Assembly (NCBI RefSeq): GCF_000968685.2
Contig: NZ_LAKD02000041.1
Coordinates: 1 to 64,000 of the forward strand
Length of the DNA: 64,000 bases
Origin: Streptomyces antioxidans
Lineage (GTDB): Bacteria; Actinomycetota; Actinomycetes; Streptomycetales; Streptomycetaceae
Reading direction: 5' to 3'
A program made the translations under genes and the position numbers. This document shows positions 1 to 8,698 of this stretch, one piece after another. Within the stretch, counting starts at the first letter, position 1. Each line of letters begins with the position of its first letter. The notes below the pieces were generated by a model. That model was not told the origin of the DNA, did no database searches, and worked only from the letters and a program-made list of their open reading frames with translations.

Positions 1-138
1 GCCTATTGCCTCCGCGGGGCGGGCCGCTTACCTCCGTGGGGCGGGCCGCGCCGAGGCGGCCACGGGGGCCCCCCGCCCCCGCACGGGTGCCGGGCCGCCC
101 CCGCGCGGATGCCTGGCCGCCCCCACCGATACCGCCCC

Positions 139-669
139 TCAGGCCCCCGGCGGGCCCGGCTCGTCGTCCGGCCCCTGGTGGGGCAGGGCGGGCTGGAGCA
201 CCAGCATGCGCTCCACCAGGCGCAGGAACATCGCGGTGGCGCGCAGCAGATCGTCCGCGTCCCGCGGGCTCGCGGCGCCCTGTATCCCCGCCTCGGCGCG
301 GGCGCGGCGCTCGGCGCCGGAGGCGAACAGGGCGCTCCACTCGGTCAGTTCGGGCGCGACCTCGGGCAGCACCTCCCAGGCGCTGCGGATCCGGACGCGG
401 CGGCGCGCGGTGGACTCGGGGCGACCGCGCACGGCGAGCACGGCGGCGGCCGTGCGCAGCGCGGCCAGATGCGCGGCCGCGAAGCGCTCGTTGGCGGTCT
501 CGAGCGCGGCGGCCTCCTCAAGACCCTCATGGGCCTGGGTGAGGAGGGCCGCGGCGGCGGGCGGGGCGGACGCGCGGCGCAGCACGGGGTGGACATCGGT
601 CGCGGGACCGGTCAACGAGGGGGCAGGGGCGGCGGCACGGTGCCGGCGCGCTGCGGCGGTACTGGCCAT
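139..669 (-). CDS. SAV_6107-like HEPN-domain protein
   Basis: A predicted 176-residue, mostly helical Ala/Arg/Leu-rich protein. The core (about residues 35-140) has the repeated AHLAALRTAAAVL and AEVL-type helices of the small Streptomyces SAV_6107 HEPN family, whose biochemical role I do not know. The ATG at 669 is chosen because AGGAGG lies just upstream; a longer frame to 810 lacks a comparable ribosome site. It is transcribed away from the ABC/TetR genes next to it, so the 670-816 gap is a divergent promoter region. Family assignment is from memory of sequence style, not a search. Confidence 0.6.
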   Translation of the reverse strand: MASTAAARRHRAAAPAPSLTGPATDVHPVLRRASAPPAAAALLTQAHEGLEEAAALETANERFAAAHLAALRTAAAVLAVRGRPESTARRRVRIRSAWEVLPEVAPELTEWSALFASGAERRARAEAGIQGAASPRDADDLLRATAMFLRLVERMLVLQPALPHQGPDDEPGPPGA

Positions 670-816
670 GACGAACCTCCTGTCGTCGCGTGACGGCCGC
701 TCGTGTGGTAGAGCGACCGCCGTATAGGGCCATCGTGGGGCACACCACTGACAATCGGCCCTGACCAGCGCGAACGACCCGGTCTTCGGCCTCGCCCCGC
801 CATGCTCCATACTTGT

Positions 817-842
817 TTTTGCACTGACCAGTCAGTTCAAAA
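817..842. promoter_or_regulatory. TetR-type palindromic operator
   Basis: A near-perfect 26-bp inverted repeat. The outer arms are TTTTG and CAAAA, the inner arms ACTGAC and GTCAGT, with a CA centre and one unpaired base on each side. It sits immediately before the ATPase gene whose operon is followed by a TetR regulator gene, which is the expected place for an autoregulatory operator. The sequence is seen directly; the pairing with that TetR protein is inference. Confidence 0.75.
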
Positions 843-860
843 GTCAAGGAAGTGATCTGT

Positions 861-1697
861 GTGGGGGGCACCCCAGAAGCGGAGACCGGGGCGGCGGTGA
901 CGGCCTCGGGGCTCGGCGTCAAGGGGCCGCGCGGCTGGGCGTTCCGCGGTGCCGACATCGCCGCCGACCCGGGTGCGCTGATCGCGGTCGAGGGCCCGTC
1001 CGGCTCGGGCCGCACCTCCCTGCTGCTGACGCTCACCGGCCGGATGCGCCCCACCGAGGGAGACTGCGGTGTCGATGGCTTCCGGGTGCCCCAACAAATG
1101 GCGCGCATACGCCGGATCAGCGCGCTCGCGCACGTGCCGGGCGTCTCCGAGCTCGACCCGGTGCTCACGGTCGCCGAGCACCTGCGCGAGCGGGCCCTGC
1201 TGCGGCGCCGGTTCGCCGACTCCCCGCGCGGGCTGCTGCGCCCGCGCCGGGAGCGGGCCGCCGCGTCACGGGCCGCGATCGACGCCGCCCTTACGGCCGC
1301 CGGGCTGAACCTCGACACACTGCCCAAGGGGCCGCGTACGGCCGTACGGGACCTGGAGCGGCTGGAGGCGCTGCGGCTGTCGATCGCCCTCGCGCTCATC
1401 GCCCGGCCCCGGCTGCTGGCCGTCGACGACGCCGACCTGAAGCTCTCGGACGCCGACCGCGCGGTGGCCTGGGCGCTGTTGCGCGGGGTCGCAGAGGACG
1501 GCACCACGGTCCTCGCGGTGTGCAGCCAGGCCCCGCCCGGGGCGGTCGTGGTCCGCACCGCGCGCACCAGCGCCGCCGAGAGCGGCGGGACGGCCCGCCG
1601 GACCCAGAAGGCCGACGCGCCCGCCACCGACGAACACGAACACGAAGAGAACGAGGAGGGGTCGGCGGATGCGCTCGCCGAAGCTCGCCGCGCTTGA
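861..1697 (+). CDS. Degenerate ABC transporter ATP-binding protein
   Basis: A 278-residue protein with the outline of an ABC ATPase but with worn motifs. The P-loop region reads GPSGSGRTS, with Arg where the catalytic Lys is usual. The LSGGQ signature is not recognisable, and the Walker B region reads RPRLLAVDDAD without the standard DE pair. GTG 861 is preferred because AAGGA lies about 10 bases upstream; GTG 852 is also possible. The 3' end overlaps the YhgE/Pip gene by 29 bases, suggesting coupled translation and a partner role. It may be an inactive or low-activity regulatory subunit; the C-terminal 40 residues are charged and probably disordered. Confidence 0.75.
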   Translation: MGGTPEAETGAAVTASGLGVKGPRGWAFRGADIAADPGALIAVEGPSGSGRTSLLLTLTGRMRPTEGDCGVDGFRVPQQMARIRRISALAHVPGVSELDPVLTVAEHLRERALLRRRFADSPRGLLRPRRERAAASRAAIDAALTAAGLNLDTLPKGPRTAVRDLERLEALRLSIALALIARPRLLAVDDADLKLSDADRAVAWALLRGVAEDGTTVLAVCSQAPPGAVVVRTARTSAAESGGTARRTQKADAPATDEHEHEENEEGSADALAEARRA

Positions 1698-3753
1698 GCT
1701 GAAGCGGTTCGGGAGGGGCAAGCTGCCGCGCGCGGCGCTCGCCGCCCTGCTCCTGCTGCCGCTGCTCTACGGCGCGCTGTACCTGTGGTCCTTCTGGGAT
1801 CCGTACGGCAAGCTCGACAAGATCCCGGTCGCCCTGGTCAACTCGGACACCGGCGCCACCGTGAAGGGCGAGCGCCTCACCGCGGGCGACGACATCACCG
1901 GCAAGCTGCTCGACAGCGAGACCTTCGACTGGCGCCCCACGAGCGCCGCCGAGGCCCGTAAGGGCGTCGCGAACGGCACGTACTACCTCTCGCTGACCGT
2001 CCCCCCGGACTTCAGCCGCCAGATCGCCTCCAGCTCCGGGAAGTCCCCGGAGACCGGCGCCCTCAAGGTGCGCACCAACGACGCCAACAACTACATCGTC
2101 GGCCAGATCTCCCGCTCGGTCTTCGCCGAGGTGCGCTCCGCGGCCTCCACCAAGGCGTCCCGCGGCTTCTACGACAACATCTTCATCTCCTTCGCCGACA
2201 TCCACGGCGAGACGGAGAAGGCGGCCAAGAGCGCCGACAAGCTCGGTCAGGGCATCGGCAGGGCCAAGAAGGGCGCGGACGACCTCGCCAAGGGCCTGGT
2301 GAAGGCCAAGGAGGGCAGCCGCGATCTGAAGTCGGGGCTCGGCACGCTCTACAAGGGCTCCGGGACGCTCCGGGCCGGCGCGGGCGGGGTCGCCGACGGC
2401 ACCCAGTCCCTGTCCGACAAGGTCAACGACGTGGCGGCCAAGGTCCGCCCGTTCCTCAAGGAGCACGGCAAGGAGATCGGCGACATTTCCCAACTGGTCG
2501 CCGACGCCTCCCAGAAGGCGTCCGACAACCTCGACACCCTGCCCGAGAAGACCTCCACGGCGGCCACCAAGGCCCGCAAGGCGTCCGATGGCCTCGCCGC
2601 CGACTACCGGACCCGCTGCGAGGGCGCGGTGTCCCTCGGCCCGGACTGCCCCGCGCTGAAGAAGTCGGTGACGGCGGCCGACACCGCCGCCGATGTGGCC
2701 GAGGACGTCAACGAGCTGGTCCAGGACCACACCGGACAACTCGACACCCTGGGCGGCCAGCTGGACGATCTGCACGGCCAGGCGCTCTGGCTCGCGCACC
2801 ACGCCCCGCACCTGGACACCGACCTCGACTCCGCCGTACGGAAGATCAACACCCTCAACTCCGGGGCGCGGAAGGTCGCCAAGGGCGCCGGAACCCTGCA
2901 CACCGGGCTGAGCACCGCCAAGACCGGCGCGTCCGATCTCGACAGCGGCGTCGGTAAGGCGCGCGGCGGCGCGGACACCCTGGGCGGCGGGATGTACCGG
3001 CTCGTGGACGGCTCCGGGAAGCTCTCCGGCGGTCTGCACGACGGCGCCGCCAAGATCCCCGACTACGGCAAGCAGGACCGTGACGCCCGTACGGAGGTCA
3101 TGTCCGATCCGGTACGGCTGGTCAACCAGGCGCTGCACAAGGCGCCCAACTACGGCACGGGCTTCGCCCCGTACTTCATCCCGCTCTCCCTGTGGGTCGG
3201 CGCGATGGTGGCCTACATGCTGATCCAGCCGCTCAACGGGCGCGCGCTCGCGGCGGGCGCCTCCTCCTGGCGGATCGCGTTCGCGGGCTGGCTCCCGGTC
3301 GCCGCGATCGGCGTGTTCCAGACGCTGGCCCTGATGGCGGTGTTGCACTGGGCGATCGGCCTCGACATGGTGCGGGCCGCCGGCACGCTCGGCTTCCTGA
3401 CGTTGGTGACCGTGTGTTTCGCGGCGATCGTGCAGTGGCTGAACGCCCGCTTCGGACCGGCCGGCCGGATCCTGGTGCTGGCCCTGCTGATGCTCCAGCT
3501 GACCTCGGCGGGCGGCACCTATCCGGTACAGACCAGTCCGCGCTTCTTCAACGCCATCCACCCCTTCCTGCCGATGACCTACGTGGTGGACGGGCTGCGC
3601 CGACTGATCACCGGCGGCGGGCTGGGACCGGTGTGGCTGGCCTGCGGAGTGCTCATCGGATTCACCGTGGCCGCCCTGGCGCTCACCGCGTGGTCGGCAC
3701 GGCGCCGACAGGTGTGGACGGTGGACCGGTTGCACCCGGAGCTGAGCCTGTAA
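1669..3753 (+). CDS. YhgE/Pip family ABC-2-type membrane protein
   Basis: A 694-residue membrane protein. An N-terminal transmembrane helix (about residues 20-45) is followed by a family-typical segment around IPVALVNSDTGA. A long extracytoplasmic region comes next, with repeated Gly/Lys-rich helical motifs of the form KGSGTLRAGAGG and TGLSTAKTGASDLDSG, likely coiled. The last 200 residues hold about five transmembrane helices. This is the Pip/YhgE architecture, related to ABC-2 permeases and to ESX/type VII accessory and phage-receptor proteins. ATG 1669 has GAGGAGGGG upstream. It overlaps the ATPase gene and precedes the TetR gene by 35 bases, so the three form one transcript. Confidence 0.9.
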   Translation: MRSPKLAALELKRFGRGKLPRAALAALLLLPLLYGALYLWSFWDPYGKLDKIPVALVNSDTGATVKGERLTAGDDITGKLLDSETFDWRPTSAAEARKGVANGTYYLSLTVPPDFSRQIASSSGKSPETGALKVRTNDANNYIVGQISRSVFAEVRSAASTKASRGFYDNIFISFADIHGETEKAAKSADKLGQGIGRAKKGADDLAKGLVKAKEGSRDLKSGLGTLYKGSGTLRAGAGGVADGTQSLSDKVNDVAAKVRPFLKEHGKEIGDISQLVADASQKASDNLDTLPEKTSTAATKARKASDGLAADYRTRCEGAVSLGPDCPALKKSVTAADTAADVAEDVNELVQDHTGQLDTLGGQLDDLHGQALWLAHHAPHLDTDLDSAVRKINTLNSGARKVAKGAGTLHTGLSTAKTGASDLDSGVGKARGGADTLGGGMYRLVDGSGKLSGGLHDGAAKIPDYGKQDRDARTEVMSDPVRLVNQALHKAPNYGTGFAPYFIPLSLWVGAMVAYMLIQPLNGRALAAGASSWRIAFAGWLPVAAIGVFQTLALMAVLHWAIGLDMVRAAGTLGFLTLVTVCFAAIVQWLNARFGPAGRILVLALLMLQLTSAGGTYPVQTSPRFFNAIHPFLPMTYVVDGLRRLITGGGLGPVWLACGVLIGFTVAALALTAWSARRRQVWTVDRLHPELSL

Positions 3754-3788
3754 GCGGGAGAACAGCGGCAACGGGCAGAATCGGCGCC

Positions 3789-4406
3789 ATGGACAGCAGC
3801 ACGCGCCGCCAGGCCACCCGGCAGAAACTCTTCGAGGCAGCGGTCACCCTCATCGCCGAACAGGGCTTCTCCTCCACCACCGTGGACGAGATCGCCGAGC
3901 GGGCCGGGGTGGCCAAGGGCACGGTCTACTACAACTTCGCCAGCAAGACCGTGCTCTTCGAGGAGCTGCTGCAGCACGGCATCGAGCTGCTGACCGCTTC
4001 CCTCCAGACCGCCGCCGACGAGAACGCCGAGCGCGGCGGCAGCCATGTGGACGCCCTGGACGCCATGGTCCGGGCCGGGCTGGACTTCATCTCCCGCTAT
4101 CCGTCGCTGACCCAGCTGTACGTGGCCGAGCTGTGGCGCACCAACCGCGCCTGGCAGTCCACCTTGATGATGGTCAGGCAGCGGGCCATAGCGGTGATCG
4201 AGGCCGAGCTGCGGGCCGGGGTGGCCGCGCGGGAACTCAGCGAGGACATCGACATCCCGCTGACGGCCTCGGCGCTGTTCGGGATGGTGCTGGTGGCGGC
4301 GCTCGACTGGCAGTCCTATCAGCCGGAGCGTTCGCTGGAGGATGTGCACGCGGCGCTGTCACGGCTGCTGCAGGGCCGCGTCGGCGGGACCGTGGCCTCG
4401 GGGTGA
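3789..4406 (+). CDS. TetR/AcrR family transcriptional regulator
   Basis: A 205-residue protein. The N-terminal helix-turn-helix (residues 10-55) has the classic TetR string FSSTTVDEIAERAGVAKGTV followed by YYNF, and a variable all-helical ligand domain follows. It is the last gene of the three-gene transcript and most likely represses it through the palindrome at 817-842. The linked YhgE/ATPase pair suggests it responds to a small exported or membrane-active molecule, but the ligand cannot be told from sequence. It is followed by a strong hairpin at 4434-4484. Confidence 0.93.
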   Translation: MDSSTRRQATRQKLFEAAVTLIAEQGFSSTTVDEIAERAGVAKGTVYYNFASKTVLFEELLQHGIELLTASLQTAADENAERGGSHVDALDAMVRAGLDFISRYPSLTQLYVAELWRTNRAWQSTLMMVRQRAIAVIEAELRAGVAARELSEDIDIPLTASALFGMVLVAALDWQSYQPERSLEDVHAALSRLLQGRVGGTVASG

Positions 4407-4433
4407 ATCCGTGGGCCCCGGGGTGAAAGCAGA

Positions 4434-4484
4434 AGGCGCTGTTCCGGCAGACCGACTCTCATCGGCCTGACCGGAACAGCGCCT
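4434..4484 (+). terminator. Hairpin terminator after tetR
   Basis: A perfect 14-bp stem (AGGCGCTGTTCCGG and its complement) with a 23-base loop that has some internal pairing, followed by a C-rich rather than T-rich run. It lies 28 bases after the TetR stop codon. Streptomyces terminators commonly lack a T tract. Confidence 0.75.
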
Positions 4485-4676
4485 CCCCCCGTAACTCCCC
4501 CGTACTTCCCCCGTTGGAGGCTCCTGGTCCAGAGACTCCCGGTGACTCCCACCTTTCGTCCGGGCCCGCGCCGTTCCGCCGCCCCGTGCCGGCGGTGCGG
4601 CGCGTGGCCCTTCCGTGGTCCCCACTCTCCCGTCCGCGCAGGTGGCGGCCCATCCGCACGGCTACTCATCTCCCCG

Positions 4677-4696
4677 GCTGAGTACGCGTACTCAGC
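4677..4696. promoter_or_regulatory. Perfect 20-bp palindrome upstream of CrtI-like gene
   Basis: GCTGAGTACGCGTACTCAGC reads the same on both strands. It lies 64 bases before the ATG of the FAD oxidoreductase, where a promoter operator would sit. The cognate regulator is not identifiable here; the nearby TetR gene has its own, different palindrome. Confidence 0.6.
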
Positions 4697-4759
4697 TCTG
4701 CGCGCTCGTCCCCAGGCACGGTGACCCGGCTGTCGGTGGGGGCGGATACAGTCACGGTC

Positions 4760-6316
4760 ATGGCACGGATTGTGGTGATCGGCTCCGGGGTGGGCGCCAT
4801 GGCGGCGGCCGCCCGGCTGGCCGTGGCGGGCCACCGGGTGGTGGTGTACGAGCGCGGGCGCACCCATGGCGGCGGGGTCGGCCGCTTCGAGCGGGACGGC
4901 TTCCGCTTCGACACGGGCCCGGGGCTGCTGCAGCTGCCCGCCGTCCACCGGGACCTGTTCGTGAAGACGGGCAAGCAGACCCTGGAGCAGAGCGTCGAGC
5001 TCGTCCAGGTCGACCCGGCGGTCCGGCACCTCTTCGCCGACGGCACGGACGTCCGGCTGCCCAACGCCTCGCGGGCCGGGGTGGTCCGGGCGCTGGACGC
5101 CGCCTTCGGCGCGGGCGCGGGCGAGCGCTGGAGCGATCTGCTCAACCGGGCGCGCGAGGTGTGGGACGCCACCCGCAGACCGCTCCTGGAGGAGCCGCTG
5201 CGCGCCGACTGGCGGGTCCTGGGCCGCGATCCCTATCCGGCCGTCCCCGTGCGGCGCGGCCGGTTGGGCGGGCTGTTCCGCCGGGGCGGCGCCGACGGGC
5301 CGCCCACGCTCGCCGAGGTGGCCCGGCGCGAGCTGGGGGATCCGCGCGCGGTGGCCCTCCTGGAGAGCCATGCGCTGGCGCACGGCCTGGACCCGCGCGC
5401 CGCCCCCGCCGCGGCCACCGTGCTGCCGTATGTGGAGCAGACGTTCGGCACCTGGTACGTGCGCGGAGGGATGCGGGCGCTCGCCGATGCCGTCCATGAG
5501 CGCTGCCGCCAGCGGAAGGTGGAGTTCCACTTCGAGGCCGAAGTCACCGGCATCGTGGAGAAGGACGGCCGTGCGGCGGGTGTGGAGCTGGCCGACGGCA
5601 CCGTCGCGGAGGCCGATTCGGTGATCTCGGGCATCGACCCCGCGCTGCTGCCCCCGCTGCTCGGCGGGGCGGGGCCCTGGCGGGAGGGGGACGTGCGGCC
5701 GGAGCCCGGTGCGGGCGGCGGCACACCGGGGCGGCTGACCGTCCTTCTGGCGCTGCGCGGCGCCCGCCCCGAGGGCACCGCGCACCGCACCGTGGTCCAC
5801 GCCCCGGACCGCGACGCGGAGTTGGCCGCCGTCTTCGGCGACGGCCCGGGGCTCCGCGAGCCCTGCCCCCGCCCCACGGTGACGGTCTTGCGCCCGGACG
5901 ACCCCGCGGTGCGCCCGGACGCGGAGCACGAGGCCGTCACCCTCACCGCGGTCGTCGCCCCGCACGGCCCGGTGGACTGGACGGACCGCGCGGCGGCGGA
6001 GCAGGACGCCCAGCGGCTGATCACGGCCGCCGAGGTGGCGATACCGGAGCTGCGGGGGCGGCTCCTGTGGCATGAGGTCCGCACACCCGCCGACACCGCG
6101 GCGCAGACGGGCGCCCGGGGCGGTGGCGTTCCTGGCCCGGTGCTCGCGGGAGCGGACGGCGCGTTTCTGCGGCCCGCCAACGCCACCCGGATACCGGGCC
6201 TGTATCTGGCGGGCGGCTGGGCCCACCCGGGCGGCGGGCTCGCCCACGCCGGGATGTCGGGCGCACTGGTGGCCGGGCTGATCGTCGAGGGCAAGGACTG
6301 GCACGGCTCCCAGTGA
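4760..6316 (+). CDS. CrtI-like FAD-dependent phytoene desaturase/amine oxidase family protein
   Basis: A 518-residue flavoprotein. The N-terminal Rossmann motif VVIGSGVGAMAAAARLAVAG ends in an acidic FAD-binding position (VVVYER). A C-terminal FAD motif, GLYLAGGWAHPGGGLAHAG, is typical of CrtI-type desaturases and related oxidases. ATG 4760 starts the Rossmann strand directly; an upstream in-frame GTG at 4721 would add 13 residues without a motif. No phytoene synthase or other carotenoid genes lie nearby, so the substrate is unknown. The palindrome at 4677-4696 probably controls it. Confidence 0.85.
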   Translation: MARIVVIGSGVGAMAAAARLAVAGHRVVVYERGRTHGGGVGRFERDGFRFDTGPGLLQLPAVHRDLFVKTGKQTLEQSVELVQVDPAVRHLFADGTDVRLPNASRAGVVRALDAAFGAGAGERWSDLLNRAREVWDATRRPLLEEPLRADWRVLGRDPYPAVPVRRGRLGGLFRRGGADGPPTLAEVARRELGDPRAVALLESHALAHGLDPRAAPAAATVLPYVEQTFGTWYVRGGMRALADAVHERCRQRKVEFHFEAEVTGIVEKDGRAAGVELADGTVAEADSVISGIDPALLPPLLGGAGPWREGDVRPEPGAGGGTPGRLTVLLALRGARPEGTAHRTVVHAPDRDAELAAVFGDGPGLREPCPRPTVTVLRPDDPAVRPDAEHEAVTLTAVVAPHGPVDWTDRAAAEQDAQRLITAAEVAIPELRGRLLWHEVRTPADTAAQTGARGGGVPGPVLAGADGAFLRPANATRIPGLYLAGGWAHPGGGLAHAGMSGALVAGLIVEGKDWHGSQ

Positions 6317-6414
6317 CAGCGGCTCCCCGCGGCGCGGGGCCGAGCGGCGCCTCCCCGCCGTAGGGCGGGCCTCGGCGGGGCGGACCGGCCGTAGCGCGAG
6401 GCCGAGCGGCGCCT

Positions 6415-6433
6415 CCCCCGCGCAGCGCGGGGG
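6415..6433. terminator. GC hairpin between convergent genes
   Basis: CCCCCGCGC and its complement flank a single base, in the 262-base gap between the CrtI-like gene (plus) and the Gln/Tyr-rich membrane protein (minus), which converge. The gap also repeats a GGCCGAGCGGCGCCTCCCC element near 6340 and 6400. It probably ends transcription from both sides. Confidence 0.5.
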
Positions 6434-6578
6434 CCGGGTGGCGGGTCCCCGCCGTGGCGGGCGGCCGGGCGGCGCGGTCTGACCGCAGTGCGGGACCCGG
6501 CGGGGCAGCGAGCGCGAGCCCCGCAAAACGCGTGGGCGGGGGCCGCTCGCCGGAGCGGCAACTACCTGTCGGGGGAGG

Positions 6579-7592
6579 TCAGTAGCGGTATTGCTCGTCG
6601 AACCCCTGGGGGTAGCCCTGCTGCTGGTACGGGTACGCCTGCTGGTCCGCCGGGGGTGCGGCGTCGCCCTCGCGCTGCTGTGGCACCCAGGGCCCGCCGG
6701 ACTGCATCACGTCGTACGCCGGGTCCGGCGCGGGGTAACCGGCCTCGGCCGCCCAGTGGTCGCCACCGCCGTAGGCCCCGCCGTACGGATCCTGCTGACC
6801 GTAGGCCGCGTACTGGTCGGCGTACTGCTGCTGGCCGTACGCCTGTTGGTCGTACGCCTGCTGGTCGTAGGCGGACTGGTCATAGGGCTGGGCCTGGGGC
6901 TGGGCGCCGCCGTACGGGTCCTGGCCGTAGGCCGCGTACGCCTCGTTCCCATAGCCGTACTGCCCGGCCTGGCTCATCTGGTCCGCGTAGACGTCCTGGC
7001 CGTAGCCGTGGCCCTGCCCCTGGCTGTGGTCCTGCTGCTGCGCGCCGTAGCCCCCGTACGTCTCGTACGGGCTGTAGCCGTCCGCCGCCGCGTCGCTGTA
7101 CGTGCCCGAGGCCGGGGTGAAGGGCGACGGCTCCTCGTAGACGCCGTACTCACCGGTGTCGTCGGGCATCGGCTGCGGCTGGTAGGCGGGCGGCTCCGGC
7201 TGGGGCTGCGGCTGATAGACGGGCCGCTCCGGCTGCGCCGCCGGAACCGTCTCCAGGTCGGAGACCTCGAGGATCGGCTCCTTGTCCGCGTCGTCCGGCC
7301 GGATGCTCCTCCCCTCGCGCCCGAGCAGCCCCGGCAGCCCGCCGCGCAGCGCCCAGCCCGCCGCGAAACCGCGCCGGAAGGAGAGCGTCACATACGTCTG
7401 GCCGATGGCGAAGGCGATCGCGCCCACCCCGATCACCGGAACCGACGGGATCAGCACACCGACGACCACGCCCAGGAAGCCGACGAAGGCCAGCAGCCGC
7501 CAGCGGAGTCGCGCCTTGTACTGCAGGAGGACCTCTCCCAGCAGCCACAGCGCGACGACGCCGAATGCGATGTAGAGGACCGTCCAGCCCAT
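6579..7592 (-). CDS. Membrane protein with Gln/Tyr/Gly-rich disordered tail
   Basis: A 337-residue protein of unknown function. The first 70 residues hold two or three transmembrane helices (MGWTVLYIAFGVVALWLL and following). From about residue 110 the chain is low-complexity, dominated by Tyr, Gln, Pro, Gly and Asp, with recurring YGQ, YDQQAY and DPYGG units, like a prion-like or condensate-forming tail. ATG 7592 has GAGAGGGGCGGG upstream. It lies 40 bases downstream of metF in the same direction, so it may be co-transcribed. Similar Streptomyces proteins are annotated as hypothetical. Confidence 0.85.
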   Translation of the reverse strand: MGWTVLYIAFGVVALWLLGEVLLQYKARLRWRLLAFVGFLGVVVGVLIPSVPVIGVGAIAFAIGQTYVTLSFRRGFAAGWALRGGLPGLLGREGRSIRPDDADKEPILEVSDLETVPAAQPERPVYQPQPQPEPPAYQPQPMPDDTGEYGVYEEPSPFTPASGTYSDAAADGYSPYETYGGYGAQQQDHSQGQGHGYGQDVYADQMSQAGQYGYGNEAYAAYGQDPYGGAQPQAQPYDQSAYDQQAYDQQAYGQQQYADQYAAYGQQDPYGGAYGGGDHWAAEAGYPAPDPAYDVMQSGGPWVPQQREGDAAPPADQQAYPYQQQGYPQGFDEQYRY

Positions 7593-7632
7593 GCCCGCCC
7601 CTCTCAGTGCGGCCGCCCGTCGGCTGCCGTCA

Positions 7633-8550
7633 TCAGGACCGCTGATGCAGTCCCAGATTCTCGTAGATTTCCAGCGTCGCCGTGGAGTGGTTCAGGGTAA
7701 TGAAGTGCAGCCCGGGGATCTCCTCGGCCATCAACCGCGCACACAGCTTCGTGGCGTAGTCGATCCCGATCGAGCGTACAGCCGCCGGGTCGTCCTTCAC
7801 CGCCAGGATCCGCTCAGCCAGTTCGGGCGGGAACGCCGCATTGCTGAGCTGCGCGAACCGCTCGATCTGCTTGACGTTCGTGACCGGCATGATTTCAGGG
7901 ATGATCGGTGTCGTACAGCCCGCTGCGGCGACCCGGTCACGCAGCCGCAGATAGTCCTCGGGGTAGAAGAACATCTGCGTGATGGCGAAGTCGGCGCCCG
8001 CGCGGCACTTGTCGATGAAGTGACGGATGTCGGTGTCCCAGTCCGTCGAGCGGGGGTGCATCTCGGGGAACGCGGCCACGCCGACGCAGAAGTCGCCGGA
8101 CTCCTTGATCAGCCGGACCAGATCGGCGGCGTAGGTGAGACCGTCGGGGTGCTGGATCCACTCCCCCAGGGGGTCGCCCGGCGGGTCGCCGCGCAGGGCC
8201 AGCATGTTCCGGATCCCGGCGCCCGCGTACTGCCCGATGATGTTGCGCAGCTCGGCCCGGGAGTGATTGACCGCGGTCAGATGGGCGACGGGGGTGAGCG
8301 TGGTGTCCGTCGCGATGCGCTCGGTGGCGCGCACGGTGCCCTCGCGGGAGGAACCGCCGGCTCCGTAGGTCACGGACACGAAGGTGGGCGAGACGGCTTC
8401 CAGCCTGCGGATGGCGTTCCACAGCGTCTGCTCGCCCTTCGCCGTTTTGGGGGCGAAGAATTCGAAGGAATACGACTGCTCGCCCGACGCGAGCAGATCG
8501 CGCACGGTCCGGGCGCGATCGGTCCTGGTGGAAGCGGTGCCTAGGGCCAT
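7633..8550 (-). CDS. metF: Methylenetetrahydrofolate reductase
   Basis: A 305-residue MetF, the flavoenzyme that reduces 5,10-methylene-THF to 5-methyl-THF for methionine synthesis. Family hallmarks seen are the early SYSFEFFAPKT strand, FVSVTYGAGGS, the NMLALRGDPPGD loop and DFAITQMFFYPEDY in the TIM barrel. Length is normal for the bacterial enzyme. ATG 8550 follows a 135-base gap after thiE on the same strand, so it may have its own promoter or be read through from thiE. No recognisable SAM or cobalamin riboswitch is in that gap. Confidence 0.97.
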   Translation of the reverse strand: MALGTASTRTDRARTVRDLLASGEQSYSFEFFAPKTAKGEQTLWNAIRRLEAVSPTFVSVTYGAGGSSREGTVRATERIATDTTLTPVAHLTAVNHSRAELRNIIGQYAGAGIRNMLALRGDPPGDPLGEWIQHPDGLTYAADLVRLIKESGDFCVGVAAFPEMHPRSTDWDTDIRHFIDKCRAGADFAITQMFFYPEDYLRLRDRVAAAGCTTPIIPEIMPVTNVKQIERFAQLSNAAFPPELAERILAVKDDPAAVRSIGIDYATKLCARLMAEEIPGLHFITLNHSTATLEIYENLGLHQRS

Positions 8551-8652
8551 ATGTGCAGGCTATCGACCCGGCCGGGCTACGCCCACCCGGCCCCGGAGAT
8601 ATGGGGGTTTTGCCAGCTCACTTTCCCGCAGCGCGGACGGCTCTGTCCGGGC

Positions 8653-8698
8653 CGGACCCCGGTCAGGTCGCCGTACGGACCCCGGTCAGGTCGCCGTA
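8653..8698. repeat. 23-bp tandem duplication at thiE 3' end
   Basis: Two exact copies of a 23-base unit beginning CGGACCCCGGTCAGG lie head to tail, with the start of a third. The thiE stop codon lies in the second copy, so the first copy is untranslated. It looks like a recent slippage or misalignment duplication. Confidence 0.9.

Noticed and set aside
1396..3771. A 791-codon minus-strand frame opposite the YhgE/Pip gene
   Set aside because: Shadow of a well-supported gene; no motif and no ribosome site.
4760..6316. Carotenoid biosynthesis cluster
   Set aside because: Only a CrtI-like enzyme is present; no phytoene synthase, cyclase or prenyl synthase lies nearby.
4319..6526. A 735-codon minus-strand frame opposite the CrtI-like gene
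   Set aside because: Antisense shadow with low-complexity Arg/Gly/Ala composition.
8551..8685. SAM or cobalamin riboswitch before metF
   Set aside because: The 135-base gap shows only a short CCGGCCGGG-type stem and none of the conserved riboswitch strings.
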